From Variovorax sp. (GTDB lineage: Bacteria > Pseudomonadota > Gammaproteobacteria > Burkholderiales > Burkholderiaceae_C), in NCBI GenBank assembly GCA_017744285.1, contig JAGIBP010000014.1:1-64000 (forward strand): a DNA stretch of 64,000 nt. Direction: 5' to 3'. Below are positions 9,506-18,513 of this stretch, piece after piece. Position 1 is the first letter of the stretch. Every line of letters begins with the position of its first letter. The notes beneath the pieces are model-generated. The model made no database searches. It was given only the letters and a program-made list of their open reading frames with translations, and was not told the origin of the DNA. The position numbers and the translations under genes are program-made.

Positions 9506-9751
9506 ATGGCATCGATTTCTCAGACTCGCGCATCCTCGAAGGCGGACGCCGAAGCCGTCGAGCGTGAACGCTTGCGGCAGGCTCTGCCCGTCACGGTGGG
9601 GCACCTGCGGCAGCACCAGGCCGACCAGATCGACGACAACGACATCGAAGCCTACGTCCGGCTCAACTGGCTCGAATGGCATGGCGGCGGGTTGCGGCTC
9701 ACGATCACGGGCCGCAACGTCTGCGCGCAGGTGGCGCCCATCGCCCCCTGA
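9506..9751 (+). CDS. Small hypothetical protein
   Basis: 81 residues, no recognised domain. A charged N-terminal part (residues 9-40, rich in Glu, Arg and Gln) leads to YVRLNWLEWHGGGLRLTITGRNVC, which looks like a small beta-hairpin. No signal peptide or membrane segment is visible. Codon use matches the flanking genes and the frame has a clear start and stop, so I accept it as a gene with modest confidence. It converges with the RcnB-like gene 10 bases downstream. Confidence 0.5.
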   Translation: MASISQTRASSKADAEAVERERLRQALPVTVGHLRQHQADQIDDNDIEAYVRLNWLEWHGGGLRLTITGRNVCAQVAPIAP

Positions 9752-9760
9752 GATGCGCAG

Positions 9761-10165
9761 CTAGCTGCCGGCGATGATCTGCGCGATCAGGCCCGTGGCC
9801 ACGGCGGCGAGCACGAAGTCGCCCCCCACGCCCACCCACTGGTAGCCGCGCGGCGGCGCCTGCAGGCGGCGGGCGTGCCAGTCGTTGACCACGTAGGCGC
9901 GGCCCCGGTACGCGGTGGGCAGGCGGTCGCCGCGGTGCCATTGCGCGTAGGGTTGCACGTAGCCGTGGCGGATCACCTGGGGCTGTGGGCGAAAGCCCGG
10001 GCGGCCAGGGCCGTCGTAGCCGCGATGCTGCAGTTCGGGCCGGTCATGGGCGCCGCGGCGGTCCGGCCCGCGATCGAAGCGGCCGTCCTGCGCGAACGCG
10101 CTCCCCGCCATGCACATCGCCAGCGCGGCGGCGACGAAAGTCATGTGCTTCTTCGACTGGGTCAT
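9761..10165 (-). CDS. RcnB-like periplasmic protein
   Basis: 134 residues. The signal peptide is MTQSKKHMTFVAAALAMCMA followed by GSAFA. The mature N-terminal part is rich in Arg, Asp, Gly and His. The C-terminal part has YRGRAYVVNDWHARRLQAPP and YQWVGVGGDFVLAAVATGLI, the conserved RcnB block (W-x-x-x-L-x-x-P-x-x-G-x-x-W). RcnB family proteins are periplasmic and linked to nickel/cobalt homeostasis in E. coli. The start codon at 10165 is preceded by AAGGAG; a longer frame reaching 10558 is not needed. Confidence 0.78.
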   Translation of the reverse strand: MTQSKKHMTFVAAALAMCMAGSAFAQDGRFDRGPDRRGAHDRPELQHRGYDGPGRPGFRPQPQVIRHGYVQPYAQWHRGDRLPTAYRGRAYVVNDWHARRLQAPPRGYQWVGVGGDFVLAAVATGLIAQIIAGS

Positions 10166-10271
10166 GATGGAACTCCTTCTTCGTTGACGAGGAGTCCAGT
10201 GTGCGCAGCCCATGTAACGGCCAGGCCCCGCGACTGTCTCCGCGAGGTGAAGGAAGGTAAAGCGCGCCCGC

Positions 10272-10568
10272 TCAGGGCGCGCTGCCCTGCGGTCCGACGG
10301 CAGGCGCCGCGGCATGGCGACCGCCGGTCGCGGGCAGCTTGCGGCCCAGGCTTTCGCCCCAGCGCCGCACCGGCGCGCTCGCGCGCTCGGCCGTGTGGTT
10401 GACACCGCGCCGAGTGGCATCGGCGCCGCGCTCGATGCCGCGGCCGGTGGCGTTGGCACCCCGTTCGATGCCGCCGAGGACCTTGTTGTCGGTGGCGGCG
10501 AGGACGGCCGAAGGCAGCAGCAGGCCGGAGGCGGCCAGCGCGAAGCAGGCGCATGCAAGGAGTTTCAT
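10272..10568 (-). CDS. Small secreted protein with ERGA-type internal repeat, unknown function
   Basis: 98 residues from MKLLACACFALAAS. A signal peptide with a small-residue site (AVLAATD) is clear. The mature part contains GIERGANATGRGIERGADAT, an 11-residue unit repeated twice and echoed as RRGVNHTAER. The tail is Pro/Ala-rich and polar. I do not recognise a family. An in-frame ATG at 10586 adds six residues and is possible. It lies 27 bases downstream of the cobalamin adenosyltransferase gene on the same strand. Confidence 0.6.
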   Translation of the reverse strand: MKLLACACFALAASGLLLPSAVLAATDNKVLGGIERGANATGRGIERGADATRRGVNHTAERASAPVRRWGESLGRKLPATGGRHAAAPAVGPQGSAP

Positions 10569-10595
10569 CGTGTGAGGGAACTTCATTTCTCGATT

Positions 10596-11183
10596 TCAGG
10601 GGGCGGTGGATTCCCGTTCCTGCGCGGCGGCGCGTGCCATGCGTTCGCTCTTCCAATAGACGTCGTCGCCGCCGTCCACACGGTTGAGCACGCGCGCGAG
10701 CACGAACAGGAGGTCGCTCAGCCGATTGAGGTAGCGGCGCAGCGTGTCGTTGAGCGCGTCCTGCGCACCGAGGGCGACCACGGCGCGCTCGGCCCGGCGC
10801 GCCACGGTGCGGCACACATGCGCGAGCGATGCGCCGCGCGTGCCCGCCGGCAGGATGAATTCCGCCAGGCGGGGCAGCGTGGCATTGTGGTCGGCCAGGG
10901 CGTTGTCGAGTTGCAGCAGCGCCTCGGGCTTGAGCAGCGTGAACCCGGGCATCGACAACTCGCCGCCGAGGTTGAACAGCTGGTGCTGCACATCGACGAG
11001 CAATTCGCGCACGTCCGCCGGCAGCGGCTCGCAGAGCAGCACGCCGATGTGGGAGTTGAGCTCGTCGACGTCGCCCATGGCCTGCACGCGCAGGTGGTCC
11101 TTGCGGACCCGGGTGTTGTCGCCGAGGCCGGTCGTGCCGTCGTCGCCGGTGCGCGTCGCGATCTGGGAGAGGCGGTTGCCCAT
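10596..11183 (-). CDS. Cob(I)yrinic acid a,c-diamide adenosyltransferase, PduO type
   Basis: 195 residues. The ATP-binding head TRTGDDGTTGLGDNTRVRKD is diagnostic, followed by QAMGDVDELNSHIGVLL and, in the C-terminal helices, TVARRAERAVVALGAQD and LNRLSDLLFVLARVLN. The enzyme transfers adenosine from ATP to cob(I)alamin, making coenzyme B12. The start MGNRLSQIATRTG at 11183 places the ATP motif at residue 11 as in the family; a much longer upstream frame overlaps the divergent GlcD-like gene. No cobalamin riboswitch is visible in the 67-base gap. Confidence 0.94.
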   Translation of the reverse strand: MGNRLSQIATRTGDDGTTGLGDNTRVRKDHLRVQAMGDVDELNSHIGVLLCEPLPADVRELLVDVQHQLFNLGGELSMPGFTLLKPEALLQLDNALADHNATLPRLAEFILPAGTRGASLAHVCRTVARRAERAVVALGAQDALNDTLRRYLNRLSDLLFVLARVLNRVDGGDDVYWKSERMARAAAQERESTAP

Positions 11184-11250
11184 GGAATATCCCTGTCTTT
11201 CTTTCACAAGTGCGGTTCGTAGAATGTTAGACCCTCCCAGGAGCCCGCCG

Positions 11251-12675
11251 ATGAACGCCCCCACCGCACTGTCCCACCTGACGCCCGAGATCGCCCTGCG
11301 CGAGGTGCCGGACGCCCTGATCAACGCCTTGAAGGCGCGCTTCGGCGACCAGTGCTCGACGGCCATGGCCGTGCGCACGCAGCACGGCCGCGACGAGTCC
11401 TCGTTCGAGGCGCCGCCGCCCTCGGCCGTTGTGTTTGCCGAAAACACCCAGGACGTGGCCGACGCGGTGAAGCTGGCGAGCGACCACAACGTGCCCGTGA
11501 TTCCGTTTGGCGTCGGCTCCTCGCTCGAGGGCCACCTGCTGGCGGTGCAGGGCGGCATCAGCATCGACGTGGGCCGCATGAACCGCGTGCTCTCGGTCAA
11601 CGCCGACGACCTCACGGTGACGGTGCAGCCGGGCGTGACCCGCAAGCAGCTCAACGAAGAGGTCAAGAACACGGGCCTCTTCTTCCCGATCGACCCGGGC
11701 GCCGACGCCTCGATCGGCGGCATGAGCGCCACGCGCGCCAGCGGTACGAACGCGGTGCGCTACGGCACGATGCGCGAGAACGTGCTCGCGCTCGAGGTGG
11801 TCACCGCGAGCGGCGAAGTCATCCGCACCGGCACGCGGGCCAAGAAATCCTCGGCCGGCTACGACCTCACCCGCCTCTTCGTCGGCAGCGAGGGCACGCT
11901 GGGCGTCATCACCGAAGTCACGCTGCGCATCTACCCGCTGCCTGAAGCGGTATCCGCCGCGATCTGCTCGTTCCCGAGCATCGAGGCGGCAGTCCGCACG
12001 GTCATCGAGACCATCCAGCTCGGCGTGCCGATCGCGCGTGTCGAACTGATCGACGTGAACACGGTGCGCATGGTCAATGCCTACGCGAAGCTCGGTCTGC
12101 GCGAGGAGCCCATGCTGCTGATGGAGTTCCACGGCTCGCCCAGCGGCGTGAAGGAGCAGGCCGAGACGGTCCAGGAGATCGCCAGCAACCACGGCGGCAA
12201 CGCCTTCGAATGGGCCAGCACGCCCGAGGAACGCACGCGGCTGTGGACCGCGCGGCACAACAGCTACTTTGCGGCGGTGCAGTCGCGTCCCGGCTGCCGC
12301 GCCATCTCCACCGACACCTGCGTGCCGATCTCGCGCCTGGCGGACTGCCTGCTCGAATCGGTCGCCGAGGCCGATGCCAGCGGCATCCCCTACTTCCTCG
12401 TGGGCCATGTGGGAGATGGAAATTTCCACTTCGGCTATCTTCTTGACCCGAACATCCCGCAAGAGCGCGTAACTGCAGAGAAGCTGAATCACTCACTCGT
12501 GGCGCGCGCGCTCGCCCTGGGTGGCACCTGCACCGGCGAACATGGGGTCGGCCTGCACAAGATGGGTTTTCTGGTCGACGAAGCCGGCGCGGGCGCCGTG
12601 GAGGTCATGCGCACCATCAAGCGGGCGCTCGACCCCAAGAACATCATGAACCCGGGAAAGATCTTCAGCCTCTAG
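11251..12675 (+). CDS. FAD-binding oxidase (D-lactate/glycolate dehydrogenase, GlcD-like)
   Basis: 474 residues. The N-terminal PCMH-type FAD domain (about 40-220) has VIPFGVGSSLEGHLL, GMSATRASGTNAVRYGTMREN and VGSEGTLGVITEVTLR. The C-terminal cap (about 230-470) has FLVGHVGDGNFHFGYLLD and TCTGEHGVGLHKMGFL, the His-containing active-site segments of D-2-hydroxyacid dehydrogenases. Such enzymes oxidise D-lactate, glycolate or related hydroxyacids and pass electrons to the respiratory chain or a cytochrome. ATG 11251 is preceded by CCAGGAG. It converges with parB. Confidence 0.9.
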   Translation: MNAPTALSHLTPEIALREVPDALINALKARFGDQCSTAMAVRTQHGRDESSFEAPPPSAVVFAENTQDVADAVKLASDHNVPVIPFGVGSSLEGHLLAVQGGISIDVGRMNRVLSVNADDLTVTVQPGVTRKQLNEEVKNTGLFFPIDPGADASIGGMSATRASGTNAVRYGTMRENVLALEVVTASGEVIRTGTRAKKSSAGYDLTRLFVGSEGTLGVITEVTLRIYPLPEAVSAAICSFPSIEAAVRTVIETIQLGVPIARVELIDVNTVRMVNAYAKLGLREEPMLLMEFHGSPSGVKEQAETVQEIASNHGGNAFEWASTPEERTRLWTARHNSYFAAVQSRPGCRAISTDTCVPISRLADCLLESVAEADASGIPYFLVGHVGDGNFHFGYLLDPNIPQERVTAEKLNHSLVARALALGGTCTGEHGVGLHKMGFLVDEAGAGAVEVMRTIKRALDPKNIMNPGKIFSL

Positions 12676-12694
12676 CCGAGGCCACGATCTCCGC

Positions 12695-13636
12695 TCAGGC
12701 GGTCTGGCGGATCCGGTCGATCAGGCCGTTCAGCGCATCCAGCGATCCGAAGTGGATCGCCAGTTCGCCGCTTTCCTCCACGCGCCCTCCCCGCTTGGTG
12801 CGCTTCTTGATCCGCACTTCGACTTCGGCGGCCAGCAGGTCCGCGAGCTCCTCTTCCACGCGCAGCAAGTCGCGAGATTTCTCGGGCGCGCCGCGCCGGG
12901 TGTTCGGGGTCAGGCTGAATTCGGCCGCCAGCTTCTTGACCAGCGCCTCGGCCTCGCGCACCGACATCTTCCGGGCGGCGATCTGGTTGGCCGCGGTGAT
13001 CTGGGTGCCCTTGTCGAGCGACAGCAGCGCGCGGGCGTGGCCCATGTCGATATCCCCGGCCATGAGCATGGCCTGCGCCGGTTCGGCCAGGTTCAGCAGC
13101 CGCAGCAGATTGCTGGCGGCGCTGCGGGAGCGGCCCACGGCCTGCGCCGCGGATTCGTGAGTGAGCCCAAACTCGGCAACCAGCCGTTGCAGGCCCTGAG
13201 CCTCTTCCAGCGGGTTCAGGTCTTCGCGCTGGATGTTCTCGATCAGCGACATGGCCGCGGCGGCCTCGTTGGGCACGTCGCGCACCAGCACGGGGACGGT
13301 TTCGAGGCCTGCAAGCCGCGCGGCCCGGAAGCGGCGCTCGCCGGCGATGATCTCGAACTCGGCATGCTTTTCGCGCGCCGCATCGGCGTCCAGACGGCGC
13401 ACGAGGATCGGCTGCATGATGCCCTGCGCCTTGATGCTCTCGGCGAGTTCGTAGAGCGCGCCCTCGTCCATCCGCGTGCGCGGCTGGTACACGCCGGGGA
13501 CCATCTGGTCGAGGTTCAGCGTCGTGGGGCTCGGGGGCGTGGCGTCGTCCGTGACGGCGCCGTCGGCGCCGTTGAAGGTGGGGCCCAGGAGGGCTTCGAG
13601 TCCGCGGCCGAGGCCCTTGGGTTTTTTGGTCGCCAT
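12695..13636 (-). CDS. parB: Chromosome partitioning protein ParB (CTPase, parS binding)
   Basis: 313 residues from MATKKPKGLGRGLEALLGP, the usual ParB N-terminus that contacts ParA. ELAESIKAQGIMQPILVR and IAGERRFRAARLAGL are boxes I and II of the CTP-binding domain; IENIQREDLNPLEEAQG is box III. The helix-turn-helix (HESAAQAVGRSRSAASNLLRLL) reads parS. The C-terminal dimerisation segment ends RVEESGELAIHFGSLDALNGL. Two matching parS sites lie 2-3 kb upstream on the same map, inside rsmG and mnmG. Confidence 0.97.
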   Translation of the reverse strand: MATKKPKGLGRGLEALLGPTFNGADGAVTDDATPPSPTTLNLDQMVPGVYQPRTRMDEGALYELAESIKAQGIMQPILVRRLDADAAREKHAEFEIIAGERRFRAARLAGLETVPVLVRDVPNEAAAAMSLIENIQREDLNPLEEAQGLQRLVAEFGLTHESAAQAVGRSRSAASNLLRLLNLAEPAQAMLMAGDIDMGHARALLSLDKGTQITAANQIAARKMSVREAEALVKKLAAEFSLTPNTRRGAPEKSRDLLRVEEELADLLAAEVEVRIKKRTKRGGRVEESGELAIHFGSLDALNGLIDRIRQTA

Positions 13637-13641
13637 GGAAG

Positions 13642-14184
13642 TCAATGGTCCTTCAGGAAATCGTTCAGGAGGGACCGGCCCTCGGGCCAGTCGCCCAGGC
13701 CGGATTCGCTGTTGAGGTGGCCGCGCGCGCCGGCGTCGATGTAGTTCGCACCCCAATCGCGTGCCATCGCGCGGGAGCGCTCGGCGGCGCAGTAAGGGTC
13801 GTTGCTGGCGGCGATCATCAGTGCCGGAAAGGGCAGCGGCTGCCGCACGATCGGTGCCCAGCCCGGGATCATCTGCCGAAGGTCGTCGCGTTCGAGGTCT
13901 CCGGGCGCGACCAGGAGCGCGGCCCGCACCTTGCCCGCATGGCGCGTGTGCTGCGCCCAGGCCGCGACGAGGATGCAGCCGAGGCTGTGCGCAACGAGGA
14001 CCACGGGCCCCGACGCCGCAAGGACAGCCTCCTCCAGCCGCGCGGACCAGTCGCCGCGCAACGGCCGCATCCAGTCGTGCTGTTCGACGCGGTGATCACC
14101 ATGGATCGCCTCCCAGCGGCTTTGCCAATGGGCGGGGTCGCTGTTCTGCCACCCGGGCAGCAACAGGATCTGGGAAGAGGTCAT
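13642..14184 (-). CDS. RBBP9/YdeN-type alpha/beta hydrolase, lodged between parA and parB
   Basis: 180 residues. The N-terminal LLLPGWQNSDPAHWQSRWE is the RBBP9/YdeN signature. The nucleophile elbow VVLVAHSLGCILVAAWA gives Ser in H-S-L-G. The acid is in MIAASNDPYC and the base in RGHLNSESGLGDWPEG. These are small serine hydrolases of unclear physiological substrate. It lies between parA and parB with only 5 bases to the parB start and 34 to the parA stop, so it must be transcribed with them. Nothing in its sequence suggests a segregation role. Confidence 0.9.
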   Translation of the reverse strand: MTSSQILLLPGWQNSDPAHWQSRWEAIHGDHRVEQHDWMRPLRGDWSARLEEAVLAASGPVVLVAHSLGCILVAAWAQHTRHAGKVRAALLVAPGDLERDDLRQMIPGWAPIVRQPLPFPALMIAASNDPYCAAERSRAMARDWGANYIDAGARGHLNSESGLGDWPEGRSLLNDFLKDH

Positions 14185-14218
14185 GGGCTCGGGTCAGTCA
14201 GTCGGTGGGGGAACGGTG

Positions 14219-15088
14219 TCAGGGGGATTCGGGAGATTCTTCGGGATCGTGGACCGCCACGGTCGGGGGGTCCATCGGGGTCGGGGCGGGCGTTGCCGCG
14301 GCGTCGGAGGCCATCGCGCTCGCGGGCGGCATCTTCTGAACCAGCTCTTCGGCAAAGGCGACGAAAGCCTGGCTGCCCTTGGCCGGCGGGTCGAACACGA
14401 CCCCCGGGAGCCCATAGCTCGGGGCTTCGGCCAGGCGCACGTTGCGTGGGATGACGGTGTCGAACACCTTGTCGCCGAAGTGCGCCTTGAGTTGTTCACT
14501 GACCTGCTGCTGCAGCGTGATGCGTGGATCGAACATCACACGCAGCAACCCGATGATCTGCAGGTTCTTGTTGAGGTTGGCGTGCACCTGCTTGATGGTG
14601 TTGACCAGGTCGGTCAGGCCCTCCAGGGCGAAATACTCGCACTGCATCGGCACGATCACGCCGTGGGCCGAGCACAGGCCATTCAATGTCAACAAACTGA
14701 GGCTTGGCGGACAATCGATGAGGATGAAGTCGTATTCGGCACCCACCGCGGCGAGCGCGGTGCGCAGGCGCTTCTCGCGCCGGTCGAGCGTGACCATCTC
14801 GACTTCCGCGCCGGCCAGCTCGCGGTTGGCGCCGAGGACGTCATAGCCGCATTTCTCAGCCTTCACCCGCGCTTCGGCGACCGAAGCGGATTCGAGCAGC
14901 ACGTCGTACACCGTGGTCTCGAGCTGGCGCTTGTCGATGCCCGAGCCCATGGTCGCGTTGCCCTGGGGATCGAGATCGATCATCAGGACGCGCTGCCCGA
15001 CCTTCGCCAGGCCGGCCGCCAGGTTCACGGTGGTCGTCGTCTTGCCGACGCCGCCCTTCTGGTTCGCGATGCAGAAGATCTTGGCCAT
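14219..15088 (-). CDS. parA: Chromosome partitioning ATPase ParA (Soj)
   Basis: 289 residues. Start [20 protein letters not shown] has the deviant Walker A KGGVGKTT at residues 11-18. Walker A-prime VLMIDLDPQGNATMGSG and Walker B DFILIDCPPSLSLLTLNGL follow. It has no N-terminal helix-turn-helix, so it is the chromosomal (type Ib) form. ParA forms a nucleoid-bound ATP dimer gradient that pulls ParB-parS complexes apart. A 30-residue Ala/Pro-rich tail (ASAMASDAAATPAPTP) after the core is unusual in length. It is followed by the hydrolase and parB. Confidence 0.96.
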   Translation of the reverse strand: MAKIFCIANQKGGVGKTTTTVNLAAGLAKVGQRVLMIDLDPQGNATMGSGIDKRQLETTVYDVLLESASVAEARVKAEKCGYDVLGANRELAGAEVEMVTLDRREKRLRTALAAVGAEYDFILIDCPPSLSLLTLNGLCSAHGVIVPMQCEYFALEGLTDLVNTIKQVHANLNKNLQIIGLLRVMFDPRITLQQQVSEQLKAHFGDKVFDTVIPRNVRLAEAPSYGLPGVVFDPPAKGSQAFVAFAEELVQKMPPASAMASDAAATPAPTPMDPPTVAVHDPEESPESP

Positions 15089-15099
15089 GAGTGAAGCGA

Positions 15100-15714
15100 C
15101 TACCTGGAGATCGCCAGCCGGACGCCGAAGCCGATCAGGAAAAGACCCGCCACCTTGTTCAGCCAGCCGGTGATGCGGGGGTTCTCGCGCACCCGCTCGG
15201 CCAGAAAGTGCGTCAACAGGGTCGCCGAGAGGCCGTAGAGGAAGGTCAGGACCGCGATGGTCAGGGCCATCACCGCGAAGGTCGTGAGCCCCTGGTGGCG
15301 GGCAGGATCGACGAACAGCGGGAAAAACGCCATGTAGAAGACGATCGCCTTGGGGTTCAGCAGCGTGATCGTGAGCGCCTGCTGGAAATACTGCCGGGGG
15401 CGGATATGAAGAATGGGCGCGGCGCCGGGCTTGGCGCGCAGCATCTTGAAGCCGAGCCACGCAAGGTACAGCGCTCCGAACCACTGAACGACATGGAAGG
15501 CCGTCGGATAGGCCGTCAGCAGTGCGGCCACGCCGGCCACGGCGGCCCACATGAGCACCTGGTCACCCGAAATCACGCCGAACGTGGCCGCCAGCCCGCC
15601 GCGAATGCCGCCTTTGCTCGTCGAGGTGATCAGGGCGAGGTTTCCCGGCCCGGGGATCGCGAGAAAAAGGATGATGGCCGCGACGAACGCGCCGTAGTCA
15701 GCGATGCCGAACAT
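15100..15714 (-). CDS. LysE/RhtB family amino-acid exporter
   Basis: 204 residues with six hydrophobic segments. The family signature FLAIPGPGNLALITSTSKGG (residues 17-36), including the PGP motif, is present, as is the conserved LLNPKAIVFYMAFFP segment near residue 120. Such proteins export amino acids, homoserine lactone or related compounds. It sits between rsmG (59 bases upstream) and parA (11 bases downstream) on the same strand, an unusual insertion in the rsmG-parA order. The substrate cannot be told. Confidence 0.9.
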   Translation of the reverse strand: MFGIADYGAFVAAIILFLAIPGPGNLALITSTSKGGIRGGLAATFGVISGDQVLMWAAVAGVAALLTAYPTAFHVVQWFGALYLAWLGFKMLRAKPGAAPILHIRPRQYFQQALTITLLNPKAIVFYMAFFPLFVDPARHQGLTTFAVMALTIAVLTFLYGLSATLLTHFLAERVRENPRITGWLNKVAGLFLIGFGVRLAISR

Positions 15715-15773
15715 GCGAATTGCTCAAAAAGGGAAGCGTCGAGTCTAAGCGAGGTCGACGCCGCGCACGCTGC

Positions 15774-16412
15774 TCAGCCGGCAGGTTTTCGCATCCAGAC
15801 GATGCAGCGCTCCGCGTCGAGCCCTGGAACCTTCAGTTGTTCCACGTGAAACACCTCGGCTTGGGGCGGCAGTTGGGCGATTTCGTCTTCGGGCACCCTG
15901 CCCTTCATCGCCAGCCAGCGGCCCTCGGGGGCCAGAAGATGGACAGACCCCAGGACGAAATCCGGCAGGGAGGCAAAAGCGCGCGAACTGATGACCTCGT
16001 AGCTGCCCGTCAGGGTTTCGACACGGGCGTGCAGCCCGCGCAGGTTGCGCAGCGCGAGTTCGGAGGCCACTTGCTGGATAAACGCCGCCTTCTTCGCGAC
16101 CGCATCGACGCAAGTGACCTGGATGTCGTCTCGCACGATGGCGATGACCACGCCGGGCAATCCCGCGCCCGCGCCCACATCGAGGAGCTTTGCCACGCCC
16201 GCACATTCGCGGCGGAGTGGGCCGATGGCCGCCAGGCTGTCCAGCAGATGATGGGTGAGTACCGCCGCCGGATCCCGCAACGCGGTCAGGTTGTAGACCT
16301 TGTTCCACTTGAGGATCAATGCGCCGTACGCGAGCAATTGCTCGACCTGCCGATCGTCCAGCGCCAATCCGAGGGCGCTGGCGCCCTCTCGCAGCTGTTG
16401 TTCCTGGTTCAT
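15774..16412 (-). CDS. rsmG: 16S rRNA (guanine527-N7)-methyltransferase RsmG
   Basis: 212 residues. The SAM-binding motif [18 protein letters not shown] lies at about 70-87, preceded by [15 protein letters not shown], typical of GidB/RsmG. It methylates G527 of 16S rRNA; loss gives low-level streptomycin resistance in other bacteria. Its ATG overlaps the mnmG stop in an ATGA (16409-16412), so translation is coupled. A parS-like site lies within its 3' part at 15838-15853. Confidence 0.96.
   Translation of the reverse strand: MNQEQQLREGASALGLALDDRQVEQLLAYGALILKWNKVYNLTALRDPAAVLTHHLLDSLAAIGPLRRECAGVAKLLDVGAGAGLPGVVIAIVRDDIQVTCVDAVAKKAAFIQQVASELALRNLRGLHARVETLTGSYEVISSRAFASLPDFVLGSVHLLAPEGRWLAMKGRVPEDEIAQLPPQAEVFHVEQLKVPGLDAERCIVWMRKPAG
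15838..15853. other. parS site, one mismatch, inside rsmG
   Basis: TGTTCCACGTGAAACA differs from the parS consensus TGTTTCACGTGAAACA at one base (T to C at position 5). It is in the coding sequence of rsmG. It would be a ParB loading site near the candidate origin. Confidence 0.8.
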
Positions 16413-18358
16413 TCGGCCGCCTGTGCCTCGGCAGGCGCCGAATCGCGCAAGAAGGCGCGGTGTCCGCCCTTGCGCAAATGGATCATCAGCAGCGAGATCG
16501 CCGCGGGCGTGACCCCCGAGATCCGCGAGGCGATGCCGAGCGTTTCGGGGCGATGCTTGGCCAGCTTCTGCCGCACCTCGATGCTGAGCGCCTGGACCTG
16601 GCTGTAATCCAGGTCCGCCGGCAGCTTGAGATTTTCGAAGTGCGCGGCGCGTTCGACCTCGTCGTGCTGACGGTTGATGTAGCCCGAGTACTTGGCAGCG
16701 ATCTCGATCTGTTCGATCTCTGTCTCGCCGAGCGGCGCCTCGGAGCGGTATTTGCCGCCGTCCAGGGACATGAGCGATTCGTAGCTCACATTCGGCCGAC
16801 GCAGCAGGTCGCCGAGGTTGTACTCGTGGTCGATCGCCTTGCCCAGGACCCGCTCCGACTCCGAAGCAGCCAGATTGCGCGGATTGACCCAGATCGAACG
16901 CAGCCGCTCTGTTTCACGTGAAACAAGGTCCCGCTTGCGCGAAAAAGCATCCCAGCGCGCGTCATCCACCAGGCCGAGCTTGCGGCCGATCTCGGTCAGC
17001 CGCATGTCGGCGTTGTCTTCGCGCAGCTGGAGGCGGAACTCGGCCCGACTCGTGAACATCCGGTACGGCTCGGTCACGCCCTTGGTGATCAGGTCGTCGA
17101 CCAGCACCCCGAGGTAGGCCTCGTCACGCCTCGGCAGCCAGGGTTCGTCTCCCCTGCATTGCAGCGCGGCATTGATGCCGGCGAACAGCCCCTGCGCCGC
17201 TGCTTCCTCGTAGCCGGTGGTTCCGTTGATCTGGCCAGCGAAGAACAAGCCTCCGATCGCTCGCGTCTCGAAACTGCTCTTGAGCTCGCGCGGATCGAAG
17301 TAGTCGTACTCGATGGCGTAGCCGGGGCGCAGGATGTGCGCGTTTTCCAGGCCCACCATCGAGCGAACCAGCTGGAACTGGATGTCGAACGGCAAGCTGG
17401 TCGAGATTCCGTTCGGGTAGTACTCGTTGGTCGTGAGGCCTTCGGGTTCGAGAAAGATCTGATGGCTTTCCTTGTCAGCGAAGCGGTTGATCTTGTCTTC
17501 CACGCTCGGACAGTAGCGCGGACCCACGCCATCGATCTTGCCGGTGAACATCGGGCTGCGGTCGAAGCCCGACCGAATGATCTCGTGCGTGCGCGCATTG
17601 GTGTTCGTGATCCAGCACGGCATCTGCTGCGGATGCATGTCCGCCCGGCCCATGAAGCTGAAGACCGGCATCGGCCCGGCCCCGCCGGGCATGCCGTCGC
17701 CGGGCTGCTCGGTGCACTTCGAGAAATCGATGGTCCGGCCATCCAGGCGCGGCGGCGTGCCGGTCTTCAGCCGGCCTTGCGGCAGTTTCAGTTCCTTGAG
17801 GCGCGCCGACAGACTCACCGCCGGGGGGTCGCCCGCGCGCCCTGCCTGGTAGTTGTCCAGGCCCACGTGGATGCGACCGTCGAGGAAAGTCCCAGCGGTC
17901 AAGACCACGGCCCGCGCCCGGAAGGCGATGCCGACCTGGGTCACGGCGCCGACAACCCGGTCGCCTTCGATCATGAGGTCGTCCACGGCCTGCTGGAAGA
18001 GAGAAAGGTTCGGCTGGTTCTCGAGCCGACGGCGGATGGCGGCCTTGTAGAGCACGCGATCGGCTTGCGCCCGTGTGGCCCGCACCGCCGGCCCCTTGCT
18101 CGAATTCAGGACCCGGAACTGGATCCCGCCTTCATCCGTCGCGATGGCCATCGCACCGCCGAGCGCGTCCACCTCCTTGACGAGGTGGCCCTTGCCGATG
18201 CCGCCAATCGAGGGATTGCAGCTCATCTGCCCCAGCGTCTCGATGTTGTGGGTCAGCAAGAGCGTGCGAGCGCCCATGCGGGCGGAGGCCAGTGCGGCTT
18301 CGGTGCCGGCGTGACCGCCGCCGACGACGATCACGTCGAATTCTTCGGGATACAGCAT
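16409..18358 (-). CDS. mnmG: tRNA uridine-5-carboxymethylaminomethyl modification enzyme MnmG
   Basis: 649 residues. FAD-binding [20 protein letters not shown] is at residues 11-30. [20 protein letters not shown] is the NADH/FAD-contact motif; [20 protein letters not shown] and the C-terminal [15 protein letters not shown] complete the family pattern. With MnmE it makes cmnm5U34 in tRNAs. It precedes rsmG by an ATGA overlap. A perfect parS lies inside the gene at 16910-16925. The 5' side (18359-18513) carries an extragenic palindrome. Confidence 0.97.
   Translation of the reverse strand: MLYPEEFDVIVVGGGHAGTEAALASARMGARTLLLTHNIETLGQMSCNPSIGGIGKGHLVKEVDALGGAMAIATDEGGIQFRVLNSSKGPAVRATRAQADRVLYKAAIRRRLENQPNLSLFQQAVDDLMIEGDRVVGAVTQVGIAFRARAVVLTAGTFLDGRIHVGLDNYQAGRAGDPPAVSLSARLKELKLPQGRLKTGTPPRLDGRTIDFSKCTEQPGDGMPGGAGPMPVFSFMGRADMHPQQMPCWITNTNARTHEIIRSGFDRSPMFTGKIDGVGPRYCPSVEDKINRFADKESHQIFLEPEGLTTNEYYPNGISTSLPFDIQFQLVRSMVGLENAHILRPGYAIEYDYFDPRELKSSFETRAIGGLFFAGQINGTTGYEEAAAQGLFAGINAALQCRGDEPWLPRRDEAYLGVLVDDLITKGVTEPYRMFTSRAEFRLQLREDNADMRLTEIGRKLGLVDDARWDAFSRKRDLVSRETERLRSIWVNPRNLAASESERVLGKAIDHEYNLGDLLRRPNVSYESLMSLDGGKYRSEAPLGETEIEQIEIAAKYSGYINRQHDEVERAAHFENLKLPADLDYSQVQALSIEVRQKLAKHRPETLGIASRISGVTPAAISLLMIHLRKGGHRAFLRDSAPAEAQAAE
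16910..16925. other. parS site, perfect match, inside mnmG
   Basis: TGTTTCACGTGAAACA, the exact 16-bp palindromic parS recognised by chromosomal ParB. Located in the mnmG reading frame. Together with the rsmG site it marks a ParB spreading region next to parAB. Confidence 0.93.
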
Positions 18359-18465
18359 GAGAGTGGGGGCGCACTAACGCGTGCGCGGCGCAAAAGAGGG
18401 CATCGATTTTAATCGCCACTGCCCCCACTCGCTGCTTTGGGGACAAAGCCAGTGCTTGTCCTGTT

Positions 18466-18482
18466 GCTATCTATTTGATAGC
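18466..18482. repeat. Extragenic palindrome GCTATC-N5-GATAGC, copy 1
   Basis: GCTATCTATTTGATAGC, preceded by TT, in the gap between mnmG and the DUF1328 gene. A second copy with different centre bases is at 32087-32103. Short dispersed GCTATC palindromes are familiar in intergenic regions of Comamonadaceae. Confidence 0.6.
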
Positions 18483-18513
18483 GTCCCGGTACCCCCCGAA
18501 GGCTGCATCGCGG

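Noticed and set aside
11184-11250. Cobalamin riboswitch near the adenosyltransferase gene
   Set aside because: The gap is only 67 bases and has no B12-box-like sequence.
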